Source: a virus
Virus record (IMG/VR): IMGVR_UViG_3300042350_004191
Coordinates: 146,587-210,586 of that record
DNA length: 64,000 nt
Strand: one strand, 5' to 3'
Shown here: one piece after another, positions 18,703 through 28,495 of the stretch
How positions within the stretch are numbered: the first letter of the stretch is position 1
How the letters are laid out: each line of letters opens with the position of its first letter
Notes under the pieces: model-generated
The model's database searches: none
What the model saw: the letters and a program-made list of their open reading frames with translations, nothing else
What the model was told of the DNA's origin: nothing
Made by a program: the position numbers and the translations under genes

Positions 18703-19014
18703 TTACCACTTACCAACAGGACACTTTTCAGCTTTCAAATAAGTTTTAACAGACAAATAACAACCACATTTTTGACATCTTTGTGCTTCAGCAGAAAAAA
18801 ATTCACAACCTTGACAAATTGATAATCTTCTATTAGCCTCTGCTGGATCTATTCTTAAAGCATTTCCTTGAGCAACGCTTGCTGCATTTCTAACAACGCT
18901 TTGAGCAGCATTAGCAGCCATTCTACCTAAAGAAGGCATCTGTGGCTTATTGGAAGACTGTAATTGTCTTAATCTCGTCTGTTCTAATCTTTGTTTTAAA
19001 TAATCAGGATTCAT
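18703..19014 (-). CDS. small zinc-ribbon protein of the tail operon
   Basis: 103 residues. The C-terminal 35 residues hold a Cys-rich ribbon (CQGCEFF, RCQKCGCYL, then EKCPVGKW) seen in small proteins of T4-like phages. The N-terminal part is basic and Ala/Gln-rich. It lies 3 bases after the hub-like gene in the late operon, so a structural or assembly role is inferred; the precise function is unknown. Confidence 0.7.
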   Translation of the reverse strand: MNPDYLKQRLEQTRLRQLQSSNKPQMPSLGRMAANAAQSVVRNAASVAQGNALRIDPAEANRRLSICQGCEFFSAEAQRCQKCGCYLSVKTYLKAEKCPVGKW

Positions 19015-19017
19015 AAA

Positions 19018-20643
19018 TTACCAATTTTTATCGTCTAAAACAGACCAATGGTTATGTAAACCATCGATTTTATTTGCATAAACGTCTGTAATGTATTTAC
19101 TACTATCGAAATAATGTACAACTTTATTAATGAGCCATTGTCCCAAAAACTTATCATCAAATGCATTTTTATCGGATGAGTCTGATCTGTCGATAAACAA
19201 AAATGTACCGGGTTGTCTTAGCGTCAATCCTTCTGTTTGAAAATATAATGCTTGATTTAAAAATATTGCATCTTTTAACATTTTTACCATCATCATGTCA
19301 GGTGGACCTTGTGTGTAAAATGCATTTTCTACACTCAAACCTTCCAATTTAGTTTTGTTTATATTTAACCAAATCTGATTTGGTCCATTTGTATTGTTCA
19401 AGAAAGAATACAATCCTTTTTTTCCTAATGTCTCTAAATTTTCAAATATTTTTTCGGCTTTATTTTCTTCAAAATGAATACTGTATGTTCCCGTATTAAA
19501 ATCCATTGTATGTGTTGGTCTATTAATTAAACGCATATCATCCACAGGAGCCATAGCTGCAAATTTATAGTTTTTCATCACAGATGTTCTTCCAGAAAAA
19601 ATATTTAAAATCTTTTCATTATTATCATCAAATAAAGCAGCCCTAGCAATATAGGCTAATGTTTGTGGTTCCAGTCCGTCTTGAAGAGTCATTCTTTCAA
19701 TTTGTTTGGCTTTTGAAAAAATATCACTTAATGATATTAATGACCATTTTTTATTATATCTATCTAATCTTAAAAACACTGGATCATTATCGAACCCTTT
19801 AGCATAAGACATCATAAATTTTATGTCATCTATTGTTTTTGCGTTTGCTGGTGACGTATAAAACACAAGATTATTAGGGTCGTTAGTATTTGTTATATTC
19901 CAATTATCCTCATCAATATTATCAAAAGGTAAATTTGGGTTGTCAATAGAACCGCCGCTATCAAAACCTACTTTTAATTCACTAGTTTGTTCTTTTCCTA
20001 GAGTAAAATCGTTACATGCGGCAGTTTTTATAATAGATTTAATTGATTCGTTAGGATTCCACTTTCTTTCTATGTCTGTAAGATAAGAAACAGAAACATT
20101 CCTCTGCTTTGCAATATCGTTTGCTGGTCCATGAGTAGACGTTGACCATGGAATATTTCTTTCTGATAAAATTTGATATCTTTCATCTATAAAATAAATT
20201 TTTTTAAGTTTGGCTGTAGCTGAATTAGTTTCAATATCTTCAACATCATATACAACAAAATCATAATCCATTGTCCATGTTTCAGGTTTTATTAAAGGAT
20301 TTCCATTAGATAATGTTTCTATTTTGATATTAATACGGTTTCTACCATCGTGTCTAAAAACAAAAAAAGCATCTGTGCTTGTAGTATTTTGATTTTTCTC
20401 GGTATCTGATACTGTTTTAGCTGTGGTAGATCTTTCTATTACTTCAAAATCGTTTTTTAATATAATCCAACCTTTTGTCCACCAATTTGTTAAACTTTCT
20501 TCTATAACCAAACTATCTACAATCTTGAACGGAAGGCTTAAAGGTTTTTTTGTTACAGTATTGAAAAAAACAATTCTTATGAGATAATATTGGTCTTTTA
20601 TTAAGACAATATCACCTTTATTTTTATTTAATTCTCCAGCCAT
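19018..20643 (-). CDS. baseplate hub protein (gp27-like)
   Basis: 541 residues, between a tube-fold protein and the spike gene, where a gp27-type hub is expected. The C-terminal region has a segment GTFLFIDRSD followed by FLGQWLINKVVHYF, a pattern I associate with T4-like hub proteins whose barrel domain meets the spike. It would join the tail tube to the gp5-like spike. Sequence alone does not prove the assignment. Confidence 0.55.
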   Translation of the reverse strand: MAGELNKNKGDIVLIKDQYYLIRIVFFNTVTKKPLSLPFKIVDSLVIEESLTNWWTKGWIILKNDFEVIERSTTAKTVSDTEKNQNTTSTDAFFVFRHDGRNRINIKIETLSNGNPLIKPETWTMDYDFVVYDVEDIETNSATAKLKKIYFIDERYQILSERNIPWSTSTHGPANDIAKQRNVSVSYLTDIERKWNPNESIKSIIKTAACNDFTLGKEQTSELKVGFDSGGSIDNPNLPFDNIDEDNWNITNTNDPNNLVFYTSPANAKTIDDIKFMMSYAKGFDNDPVFLRLDRYNKKWSLISLSDIFSKAKQIERMTLQDGLEPQTLAYIARAALFDDNNEKILNIFSGRTSVMKNYKFAAMAPVDDMRLINRPTHTMDFNTGTYSIHFEENKAEKIFENLETLGKKGLYSFLNNTNGPNQIWLNINKTKLEGLSVENAFYTQGPPDMMMVKMLKDAIFLNQALYFQTEGLTLRQPGTFLFIDRSDSSDKNAFDDKFLGQWLINKVVHYFDSSKYITDVYANKIDGLHNHWSVLDDKNW

Positions 20644-20646
20644 ATT

Positions 20647-21252
20647 TTATTTGCATACATTTTCATTCACATTAGACTCCAAGCTAACATTGATTTGATT
20701 ATAACTGAAAGATGCTGTGCTTGTAATTTCGACACCATCTTGATGTGAATAATTAATTCCACCCAAAGAAGTTATAAATGCTCCTTCATATTCAAATCTT
20801 ATAAGTTTTCTATTATATTCATCTAATGTTATAATTGTTAATGTCGTAGTATAATCAGGAAATTGATTTTCTAATTCTAACTCTGGATTTGGTGGGACTT
20901 CGGCTGATCTTAAAATTTCACTAGAAGAATTTCTAGAATCATTAAAAAGATTTAACCAATTCCAAAGAATATAATAATTATGATACCCGTTATCTATAAA
21001 AAATCTAATATCCATTGATGGATAATCTGGTCTTGAGAAAGAACTGGTTTTATAAGTTTGTCCACCGTATCCTAAACTTATAGACGGAATACTAATATCA
21101 GGTACTGACATGTTGTATATACTCAATTGAACTTTATCGTCATTAAAATCAGATTTTAATTTAGGATCATAAAGATTGTCTAATGCTTTGGGTAAAGCAA
21201 AAAGAAATATAAATTTATCGTTTCTAGACTTGTTTAAAATAGATTGGTTCAT
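20647..21252 (-). CDS. tail-tube-fold baseplate protein
   Basis: 201 residues, beta-rich. The VPDISIPSISLGYGGQTYK stretch and an MDIRFFIDNGYHNYYILWNW region match the general pattern of gp19-type tube folds. It sits between the terminase and hub genes. It may be a tube initiator or hub-ring protein (gp54-like), separate from the main tube protein further up the operon. Confidence 0.55.
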   Translation of the reverse strand: MNQSILNKSRNDKFIFLFALPKALDNLYDPKLKSDFNDDKVQLSIYNMSVPDISIPSISLGYGGQTYKTSSFSRPDYPSMDIRFFIDNGYHNYYILWNWLNLFNDSRNSSSEILRSAEVPPNPELELENQFPDYTTTLTIITLDEYNRKLIRFEYEGAFITSLGGINYSHQDGVEITSTASFSYNQINVSLESNVNENVCK

Positions 21253-21255
21253 ATA

Positions 21256-23091
21256 TTAAAATAAAATAACAGGAGAATTGTTTTCTTCATTTAAAGAATT
21301 TTCCGTTTTTTCTCCATCTTTATTACTTATATTAGGTTTACCGTCCCAAAGGTTACTAATCCAATTAAATAGTTCCATTTGATCATTTGTTGTTGGTCCA
21401 ATTTCATCTTGTCCTATAAAGGATAATGGTCTATAATTGTTTTCTGTTTTTTTATAAAGACTACTTTTACCTAAAAATAAAGAACTCTTTTTTATTAGCT
21501 CAGAATTGTTTACAAATGGTTTAATTTTTAGTGGTCTACCTTGATCATCAACATCATGAATATAAAAATATTTTTCTACTATAGAAGGATCTAAAATGAA
21601 AAGACACCAAATTAAAGCAAAAACTCTGTCATCAAAATCATCATTTGTTCTTTTACTATATGTATAGTTTGGGTGTTGAATAAAGTTATTAATTTCTAAA
21701 AGTGTATCTAAATCATAAAACTCAACAGCATTTAGAGAATTTATCCAATATCTAAGATTTGCAGTTCCTCTATATTTTGTATTAGTATGACTATGTATTC
21801 CTAGTCTATTATCATTTTTATAAAATTTGCTCATACCTTCGCTATAGTATGATACAATATTTTCATAATTATGAATTTTACCTAAAACATCTAAAACCTG
21901 TTGACCACTATTATTGTTTTCAATTAACACAGGAGGTCTTCCCCAATCGTCTAAAATACCCATTAAACGTGTACCGAAATGATATGGACTAATTTCATTA
22001 TTAGCATAAATGGCTGCTTGTTTTATGTTGGTCAAATCCGAAACGTTCATAATCTGGACAACAGTATTTGATCTACCTATACCTTCACCTACGTCTACGC
22101 CCACTACATAAAAATCATTTTCTTTAGGAAAATCGAATATTTTATATGAACCTTCGTCTAAAATTAAAACAGGCTCTTTACATTTAGCTTTTAATTCTTC
22201 TAAAAGTTTTGTATCAATAACAGCTTTACCTTTTGTAAAAAATTGATTTCCAAATTCTTGTTCAAAATCTTGTTCAGAACCTAATTGAGCTATAGTTGAG
22301 CGTTTCCATTCTTCATCTCTACCGGGCACATCCCACCAATCAACTCTTTCTAAATTCCAATCATTATTTTCTTTTAATGATTCTTGATATATTTCGTAAA
22401 ATTTATTATCTGTCCCGTTAGGTGTACTAATAACAATTATTTGTGAGTTTTTAGAAGATGAAATAATAGGTATTGCAGACTTCCACAATTCTTTCATAAC
22501 TTCATTTGGACAATGTGCCATCTCATCGATAAGAAGAAGATTGCTAGTAGATCCGCGAGGTCCAGCACTTGATGTTGTGCTGACTTGTATAGCAGAACCA
22601 TTACCTAAAGCAAATCCGTTTTTTCTCCAAGACTTAACTGGTGGTTTTAAATATAAAGGCAATTCTTCAAATGCCATTTTAATACGTGCAAAAATTTCTT
22701 CAGCAGTATCGGCTTTGTTTGCAACTATAGTAATTCTTTTGTCATCAAAAAAACAAGTAAGCCATAATGCATAAATTGTTATAGTTGTAGTTTTTCCACT
22801 CTGACGGCTTGATAATATAATGTTAAATCTATTAGATTTATAAGATTTTAATAATCTTTTTTGGTATTTATAAAGTTCAATTTTTCTTCTACCCTCATCA
22901 AGAGTTAATATAAAAAAATGATTTTCAGCAAAATGGAGAATACTTTTTCTGCATAAACGCAGATCGTCTTCCATTTCTTTTGTCCACTTTAATGTAGCAT
23001 TTCCTCTTAAAAGGTTTTCATTACCTTTATAAAATGCTGCATCTACCAAAATGTCATCTGGATCTACAGGTTTTACATTTGTTTTTGGCAT
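21256..23091 (-). CDS. 17: terminase large subunit (gp17-like)
   Basis: 611 residues (T4 gp17 has 610). The ATPase has Walker A SSRQSGKTTT near residue 95-104 and Walker B LLLIDEMAHC near 185-194, with a coupling STPNG motif near 222. The RNase H-like nuclease starts VVGVDVGEGIG near 326, with LIENNNSGQ near 391 and a later aspartate-rich DDFDDRVFAL near 479. It packages DNA into proheads through the portal. The gene is oddly placed inside the tail and baseplate block, not next to portal or capsid genes. Confidence 0.95.
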   Translation of the reverse strand: MPKTNVKPVDPDDILVDAAFYKGNENLLRGNATLKWTKEMEDDLRLCRKSILHFAENHFFILTLDEGRRKIELYKYQKRLLKSYKSNRFNIILSSRQSGKTTTITIYALWLTCFFDDKRITIVANKADTAEEIFARIKMAFEELPLYLKPPVKSWRKNGFALGNGSAIQVSTTSSAGPRGSTSNLLLIDEMAHCPNEVMKELWKSAIPIISSSKNSQIIVISTPNGTDNKFYEIYQESLKENNDWNLERVDWWDVPGRDEEWKRSTIAQLGSEQDFEQEFGNQFFTKGKAVIDTKLLEELKAKCKEPVLILDEGSYKIFDFPKENDFYVVGVDVGEGIGRSNTVVQIMNVSDLTNIKQAAIYANNEISPYHFGTRLMGILDDWGRPPVLIENNNSGQQVLDVLGKIHNYENIVSYYSEGMSKFYKNDNRLGIHSHTNTKYRGTANLRYWINSLNAVEFYDLDTLLEINNFIQHPNYTYSKRTNDDFDDRVFALIWCLFILDPSIVEKYFYIHDVDDQGRPLKIKPFVNNSELIKKSSLFLGKSSLYKKTENNYRPLSFIGQDEIGPTTNDQMELFNWISNLWDGKPNISNKDGEKTENSLNEENNSPVILF

Positions 23092-23096
23092 GATTT

Positions 23097-23450
23097 TTAT
23101 TTATTAATTTGTTTTGATATTTCAGCCAGAACTACCCCAACGTAATTGGGTCTTAAATATTTTATAAGCGTTTTTGATTTTATTTTCTCAAAGGGGTCTA
23201 AAACACTATTATATAAACATATTAACCACCACAAATTCATATTACCATAAATTCTATGAGATATGGAGTACCATGTATCAGTGTAGTCTGATATATATTC
23301 TCCTTCCAATTCACTGTTATTTGACGGGAAAATTGATATATTTTTTAATAAATTAAAAAAACGAAACCCTTGGTCATTTTCGTATATATTAAAAAAATTT
23401 TCGTAACTAAAAGAACTACTATTAATTTCTGGTATATCTGTTTTTCTCAT
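23097..23450 (-). CDS. 53: baseplate wedge protein gp53-like
   Basis: 117 residues. The centre has a LysM-like arrangement typical of gp53 and other short wedge proteins: DYTDTWYSISHRIYGNMNLW, then a proline-containing end (LRPNYVGVVLAEI). In T4, gp53 clamps neighbouring wedges into the baseplate ring. It is co-transcribed with the terminase (5-base gap). Confidence 0.7.
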   Translation of the reverse strand: MRKTDIPEINSSSFSYENFFNIYENDQGFRFFNLLKNISIFPSNNSELEGEYISDYTDTWYSISHRIYGNMNLWWLICLYNSVLDPFEKIKSKTLIKYLRPNYVGVVLAEISKQINK

Positions 23451-23464
23451 TTTAATTATTAACC

Positions 23465-24523
23465 TTATTCAGGTCCACCTCTTGTATTTGGTCCACCCCC
23501 AAAAGGATTAGTTCCAACTACTTCCACTTTAGCACCACCAACAGCCCCTTGGAAAATATTGGTACTTTGTGGTAACATTTCCTGTAATGTTATATTAACA
23601 TCATATGCCTCTGGTACTAGTACGGTTTTACCGGGTATTATATCATCGGTGATTTGTCTAACAGTTCCTATATTATTAATTTTTAATTCTCTCATATATG
23701 CTATAGGCATATATACACCATTCATACCTTCACAAGATACTGTATATACTGATGGTGGAACATATGTAACAAGGGATGTTCTGTTTTTTAGATTTTGATA
23801 AGTCAATAGTATGGTAAAGTAAAAATTATCTATTGTAGATTGAATATTAAAAGTATTATATAAAGGAAATCTTATATTAAGTGTCATACAATTGGTAGTA
23901 GAAAAGGTATAGATGGGATCTACTTCTATACCTGGTGTTAGAAAACCAGCCGCACCACCTATTGCTCCACCAAAAAATTGAGAAAGTTTAGAATTAGGTG
24001 CTCCGGTACTACTGCTACTACTTCTCGGTGAAAACCCCTTATTATCATTCCAAGTATTTGTTATACTTCTCAAATTACTACCGCTATTTAACAACCATGG
24101 TATTCTGTATTTGAATGGACTGTTATTTTGTTCTATAACATACAATTGAGCATATGGCTCAGACATAGCTGCTTCAAAAGATTCGTTTTGTGCAGTGTCG
24201 ATAACATTTCTAAAAGTATTAATAACATTAGATATTGTTGCAGCTATTCCTCTCATGGCTAAAGTTTTTTCTTCTAAAATCAAGGACGGAACTTCATTTA
24301 GTACGGAATCATCTTGTGCTTCTGAAGAATTTCTCCATTTAAAACCATTTCTAATGTCTACCATGTTACCATTAGATCTTAGTCTAATTCTTTTTAAAAA
24401 ATTAGTTACTGCTGTATCACCTGATCCAGCAAGTGTTTCTGAATATTTTTCTAAAGTAAACAAATTATTTTGTTGACTTACAGCACTTTCAAACAAGGAA
24501 TAATCTTTATCAAAATCTGCCAT
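23465..24523 (-). CDS. baseplate tail-tube junction protein (gp48-like)
   Basis: 352 residues (T4 gp48 has 364). The N-terminal third is helical, followed by a Gly/Ser-rich linker, then a beta-rich C-terminal domain with VPEAYDVNITLQEML, a strand that matches tube-cap proteins gp48/gp54. It follows the tape measure gene and overlaps it by 14 bases, as expected for a protein that starts tube polymerisation on the baseplate. Confidence 0.62.
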   Translation of the reverse strand: MADFDKDYSLFESAVSQQNNLFTLEKYSETLAGSGDTAVTNFLKRIRLRSNGNMVDIRNGFKWRNSSEAQDDSVLNEVPSLILEEKTLAMRGIAATISNVINTFRNVIDTAQNESFEAAMSEPYAQLYVIEQNNSPFKYRIPWLLNSGSNLRSITNTWNDNKGFSPRSSSSSTGAPNSKLSQFFGGAIGGAAGFLTPGIEVDPIYTFSTTNCMTLNIRFPLYNTFNIQSTIDNFYFTILLTYQNLKNRTSLVTYVPPSVYTVSCEGMNGVYMPIAYMRELKINNIGTVRQITDDIIPGKTVLVPEAYDVNITLQEMLPQSTNIFQGAVGGAKVEVVGTNPFGGGPNTRGGPE

Positions 24524-27500
24524 ATGTATTACTCCTTAGAAACTCTGTTCTTGATAAATATATTTCGTCTCTGCCACCGCTTATTTTTACTTTTTCTGAA
24601 GCATTTTCCATACTACCGTTATTATTATTTATAATAATAGGTTCTGTTGGGGTGTTATCTATTTCTGGATTTCTTCTTTGATTTAACATATCGATCTCTT
24701 TAGACATTAATAGTCTTTCCATTTTTTTAGATAAATTTTCTACACTATTGGTTAAATTAATAAATGTTTTGTCTACAGCATCTCCTTTTTTAGATGCAAA
24801 AATAGTGTCATCAGAAGACAGTTGAATAGCATTACCACTTCTGTCTAATATTATTTTTCCGTCTTTTGAATCAAATCTTTTTTCTATAAATGAAGATTTT
24901 GAAGGACCTTCAAAAGCAGTGTCTTCTAATAACATATTTGAAAGTTTTTTATCATCGGTATAAAAATTAGCTTTTTCTGGTTCAATAACTTCTTTGTTTT
25001 TTTTATCCATCAATTCTTGAAGCTCTTGTCTCAACAAGTTTAATTTTTGTCCTTTGGTTCTGTCCCTAGATTGACTGATTTTTTCAATTTTTTCTTCTAT
25101 CAATGAAATTTGTTTGTCTAATTCAGTCTCTGGCAATACCCCTAAATCTTCAGCAGTCGTAACTTGTTTACCTTCCTTCAGTTCTTCATATCTTTTGAGT
25201 TTGTAATTTAATGCTTTTTGAGATTCTAATATATTCTCTCTTTGTCTTTCTAACATTTCTATTTTTCTATCATCTCTTGATATAAAATTTTTGTTTTTTT
25301 CTTCTTCAATAGAAGCTTCTAATTCTTTTCGGTTGGAGATTAATCCTTTTGCATTATCTTTTAATTCAGTCTCATCTTTTTCATTGTATTCGGTTGGAAG
25401 ATTTCTTATAACATTCTTTTCAACTCCAGACATTTTTGGTTGTTTAATCTCAGATATTGGAGCATTATTTTCTACAAGTTCTTTTGTCTTTTCATCGTAT
25501 GTATATCCAAACATACTAGCAAACCAAGATTTTATACCGAATCCTTCTGGGAAAAAATTTACTAAATTTTTATACAAGTTCTTTTTTAAATTGTCTGCTA
25601 ATTTAGTAAATGAAAATTTTGTAGTAGTTACGCCTGTTTTTGAATCGGTTGTGGTTTCAAATGCATCTAATATTGATAAAAATGTTCCTGCTACAGAACC
25701 GAAAAATGGTAATTCATTGATCAATTCTAAACCCTCACGTATATTGCCTGTAAACAAAGAATATAGACCTTCACCAGCTTTGATTAAGGTTCCTACCAAA
25801 TAACTTTCTCTGAGATATTTGTAAAAAGAACCAAACCAGTTTCCCATAATAGAAGCTTTACCAGTAGATGTATCTGAACCTTGTTGGTAATCTAAAACGC
25901 TGTTTAATATATCTATACCTATAGCCAACGTTGTACCTACACCGGGAACAAACGCAGCAATGCCTGATACTATATCCAAAACACCGCCTAAGATATCGTT
26001 TTGTTGAAACCTTCCCCATGCTAAACCAAAACTTAAAAGAGAACCAATAACAGGTATAAATTTTAATTTACTTCCTATTTTAGCTACCCAACCTACGGCT
26101 TTCATTAGCATCGCTGTTATGCTCAATCCTGTCTCGGCCTTTTGTTCTTTTTCTTCACCGCCCTTTAAGTCGATAAAGGTATTTAAAAGGCTTAAACCTA
26201 TAGACAGAGCAGTTCCTACACCGGGAACCAAACCAGTGACTCCAGCGGCTATGTCTATCAAACCTTGCATATATTCACCTTCACGAAACCTTGCCCAAGC
26301 CTGACCAAAGCTAATAACTGTGCCTATTAATGGAATGGCTTTTAATGCGGTCAAAGATACACCTTTCAAAAGTAAACCAGCACCTCTAGCTAAAAGACCT
26401 TTTAAATTACGTCCCACAGTAGATCCAGCCACTTTTCCACCAACTTCAGCACTTTCACCTATGATATTATCAAACACACCAGAAAACATTTGAGTAGCAT
26501 ATGTTGCCAGCTTTTCACTAATACTACCAAAGAATGTACCAACGGTCTTAAAAGCATTCCCAAAGGTCATTTGGAGTCCACCCATAGTAAAAAATTTACT
26601 CATGGCATTCACTACTCCTTGAAATTTATCAAAAGTTTCAGCAGCCTTATCGCCAAATTTCTCACTAATGTAATTTTTAATTTCAGGCCAATAAAAGGAT
26701 GTAATAGCTCCTATGCCACCTATAGCCGCCATAGCACCTCCAATCAAACCAGCAACGCCACCTAGACCATTTAATAAACCACCAAACAAACCACCAAACA
26801 AACCACCACCTTGTTGTATTGTAACATTCGATGTTTCTTCGGATTTTTCTTTTAAAATTTTATCTACTAATTTAGATAAAAAATCACTTGTCTGAGTAGA
26901 AAAAGTTATAATTGTTTCTGTTGGTTTGTTTTCAAATAATTTTTGTTCTTCTGAAGTTGTTTGTGTGTTATTTGTTGGATTTTCGTTATTGGCTTTAATG
27001 AATTCTAGCGTGTTATTTTTTTGTAAATCTAAAACATTTACTAAATTACCAATCAGATTATTGTTGTTTTCGTTGTTTAAATTGAAAATATTTTTAATAT
27101 CAAAAATAAAACTTTTAAGAGTATCACTTAAATCGAATTTTTGATTTTTTAAAATATTTTTGTTATTGAGTGTTTCAACATCTGTCGTTTCTTCCGTATT
27201 TTTTTTCTGATAAGCTTCTTTTATTTTAGAAAAAATATCTGAAAATATATTTTGATAGTCGGTTAAGAAATTAAAATCTGTTTGAACATTTGTATCTTTT
27301 ACGGGTTGTTTAGGCTGTTCAACTAATCTCGGAGACTCTTTGGATGATTTAGCTTGAATGTCGGTTACTTCTTTGTCTTTGGTTTGAACTTTTTGAATTA
27401 ATGTGTTCAGCTTTTCATATATCTCAGTAGCCCTTTCAGAAGAATTTTCAACATTATCTGTTAAAGTTTTCCATTTTTTGACCAACTTTTCTAATATATT

Positions 27501-27638
27501 CCGTTTAAAATCTCTTCGAATTAACTGTAAATCTTGATCGTTGACAAATATCTTTACAAGAACATCTAAAGGATTTTCCTTTAATCCCTTTTCTGTAAAT
27601 TCTTTTATAAAGCTTTCTATGTCAGGATTCGCTACCAT
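24510..27638 (-). CDS. tape measure protein with repeated hydrophobic modules
   Basis: 1042 residues, the longest coiled-coil protein of the window. The N-terminal 230 residues and residues about 750-900 are charged helices. A Gly-rich hydrophobic run (GGLFGGLFGGLLNGLGG) lies near residue 277. Two copies of a similar module follow at about 425-500 and 520-595, each with IPLIG or IPVIG, FGxAWxRF, LVPGVGT or FVPGVGT, and a final helix. A weaker third copy (LPFFGSVAGTFLSIL) follows. It would set tail length and leave through the tube at infection, so the modules could act in the host membrane. Position between chaperone-like genes and the gp48-like gene is standard. Confidence 0.82.
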   Translation of the reverse strand: MVANPDIESFIKEFTEKGLKENPLDVLVKIFVNDQDLQLIRRDFKRNILEKLVKKWKTLTDNVENSSERATEIYEKLNTLIQKVQTKDKEVTDIQAKSSKESPRLVEQPKQPVKDTNVQTDFNFLTDYQNIFSDIFSKIKEAYQKKNTEETTDVETLNNKNILKNQKFDLSDTLKSFIFDIKNIFNLNNENNNNLIGNLVNVLDLQKNNTLEFIKANNENPTNNTQTTSEEQKLFENKPTETIITFSTQTSDFLSKLVDKILKEKSEETSNVTIQQGGGLFGGLFGGLLNGLGGVAGLIGGAMAAIGGIGAITSFYWPEIKNYISEKFGDKAAETFDKFQGVVNAMSKFFTMGGLQMTFGNAFKTVGTFFGSISEKLATYATQMFSGVFDNIIGESAEVGGKVAGSTVGRNLKGLLARGAGLLLKGVSLTALKAIPLIGTVISFGQAWARFREGEYMQGLIDIAAGVTGLVPGVGTALSIGLSLLNTFIDLKGGEEKEQKAETGLSITAMLMKAVGWVAKIGSKLKFIPVIGSLLSFGLAWGRFQQNDILGGVLDIVSGIAAFVPGVGTTLAIGIDILNSVLDYQQGSDTSTGKASIMGNWFGSFYKYLRESYLVGTLIKAGEGLYSLFTGNIREGLELINELPFFGSVAGTFLSILDAFETTTDSKTGVTTTKFSFTKLADNLKKNLYKNLVNFFPEGFGIKSWFASMFGYTYDEKTKELVENNAPISEIKQPKMSGVEKNVIRNLPTEYNEKDETELKDNAKGLISNRKELEASIEEEKNKNFISRDDRKIEMLERQRENILESQKALNYKLKRYEELKEGKQVTTAEDLGVLPETELDKQISLIEEKIEKISQSRDRTKGQKLNLLRQELQELMDKKNKEVIEPEKANFYTDDKKLSNMLLEDTAFEGPSKSSFIEKRFDSKDGKIILDRSGNAIQLSSDDTIFASKKGDAVDKTFINLTNSVENLSKKMERLLMSKEIDMLNQRRNPEIDNTPTEPIIINNNNGSMENASEKVKISGGRDEIYLSRTEFLRSNTYGRF

Positions 27639-27643
27639 AATAA

Positions 27644-27650
27644 TATTTAT
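27644..27650 (-). promoter_or_regulatory. late promoter box ATAAATA before the tape measure gene
   Basis: CATAAATATTA context; the box ends 5 bases before the ATG. Confidence 0.5.
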
Positions 27651-27670
27651 GGCCGATTACTGTTATAGTG

Positions 27671-28483
27671 CTACATTAGGAACAAAAGATTATCTAATGT
27701 TAGAGTCTTTTTATACTCTCCATTCTTAGAAGAAACTGTTAAAAAAGAATCTAATTCGGTTTTCCAGTCTGCAATTTTTTGTAGTACTTTTTGAGTCAAA
27801 TCAGCAGTCAAAAGTTCTGTTAATTTTATTCTCTGGTTTATAGTAAGTCCTTCTAAACTAATGACTTTATCATCGAATGCTATTTTACTTATAAATTTAG
27901 ATACTTCACCAATAAATGCATCTGACAAAAGTGTTCCCATGTCATTTACATTTTTAACATCATCTATTTTTTTATAAGTTTTTGATAATTCTAATTCATA
28001 TTTCGATTCCAAAGTTATTGTCGGGATTAAAACTTCGACGTTTATAGATACTCCATCTTTTACAATATTGATACTTTCAGTAGAAGGGTGATTATACTTT
28101 AAGCTGTTATCAATTATTGGCTGCAATTCTACAGATTCAGAGTAAACGGGATTTTCATTAAAAACCACATTTAAGTTATTAGATATTTTTGATCTTAAAA
28201 ATAAACCTATATAAACTTTATCGTAGATTGTTAGTTTTTCTACTTCTACACCTTCGGTAATTAAATTCTCTTTAATAATTTTTAAAAAATTTTGGGTGAA
28301 TTTACTTTTATATATTGATGTATCAGTTACCGTTTCCAATAAATCTTTTTGTTGTTTTGTATTAAGTTCTTTAAACTCAACGTTTTTCTTAAGAGAAGGT
28401 ATATATACAGATAAACTAAAAGTATTTGATATATCTGTTAATGATTTTAAAATATCATTAAAATTTTGTGTATTATCGCTCAT
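27671..28483 (-). CDS. gp26-like baseplate/tail assembly protein
   Basis: 270 residues, helical and acidic. Residues about 30-45 (VEFKELNTKQQKDLLET) match a motif that also occurs in the next upstream gene and in T4 gp26-type baseplate proteins, where a conserved Phe-Lys pair is characteristic. It is encoded directly before the tape measure gene, the usual place for tail chaperones. No frameshift signal joins it to its neighbour; the two genes are separate, with a 12-base gap. Confidence 0.6.
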   Translation of the reverse strand: MSDNTQNFNDILKSLTDISNTFSLSVYIPSLKKNVEFKELNTKQQKDLLETVTDTSIYKSKFTQNFLKIIKENLITEGVEVEKLTIYDKVYIGLFLRSKISNNLNVVFNENPVYSESVELQPIIDNSLKYNHPSTESINIVKDGVSINVEVLIPTITLESKYELELSKTYKKIDDVKNVNDMGTLLSDAFIGEVSKFISKIAFDDKVISLEGLTINQRIKLTELLTADLTQKVLQKIADWKTELDSFLTVSSKNGEYKKTLTLDNLLFLM

Positions 28484-28495
28484 TTATTAAAATAA

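Noticed and set aside
25291-26895. Several plus-strand open frames opposite the tape measure gene
   Set aside because: They lack promoters and start signals, and their sequences mirror the repeats of the tape measure gene.
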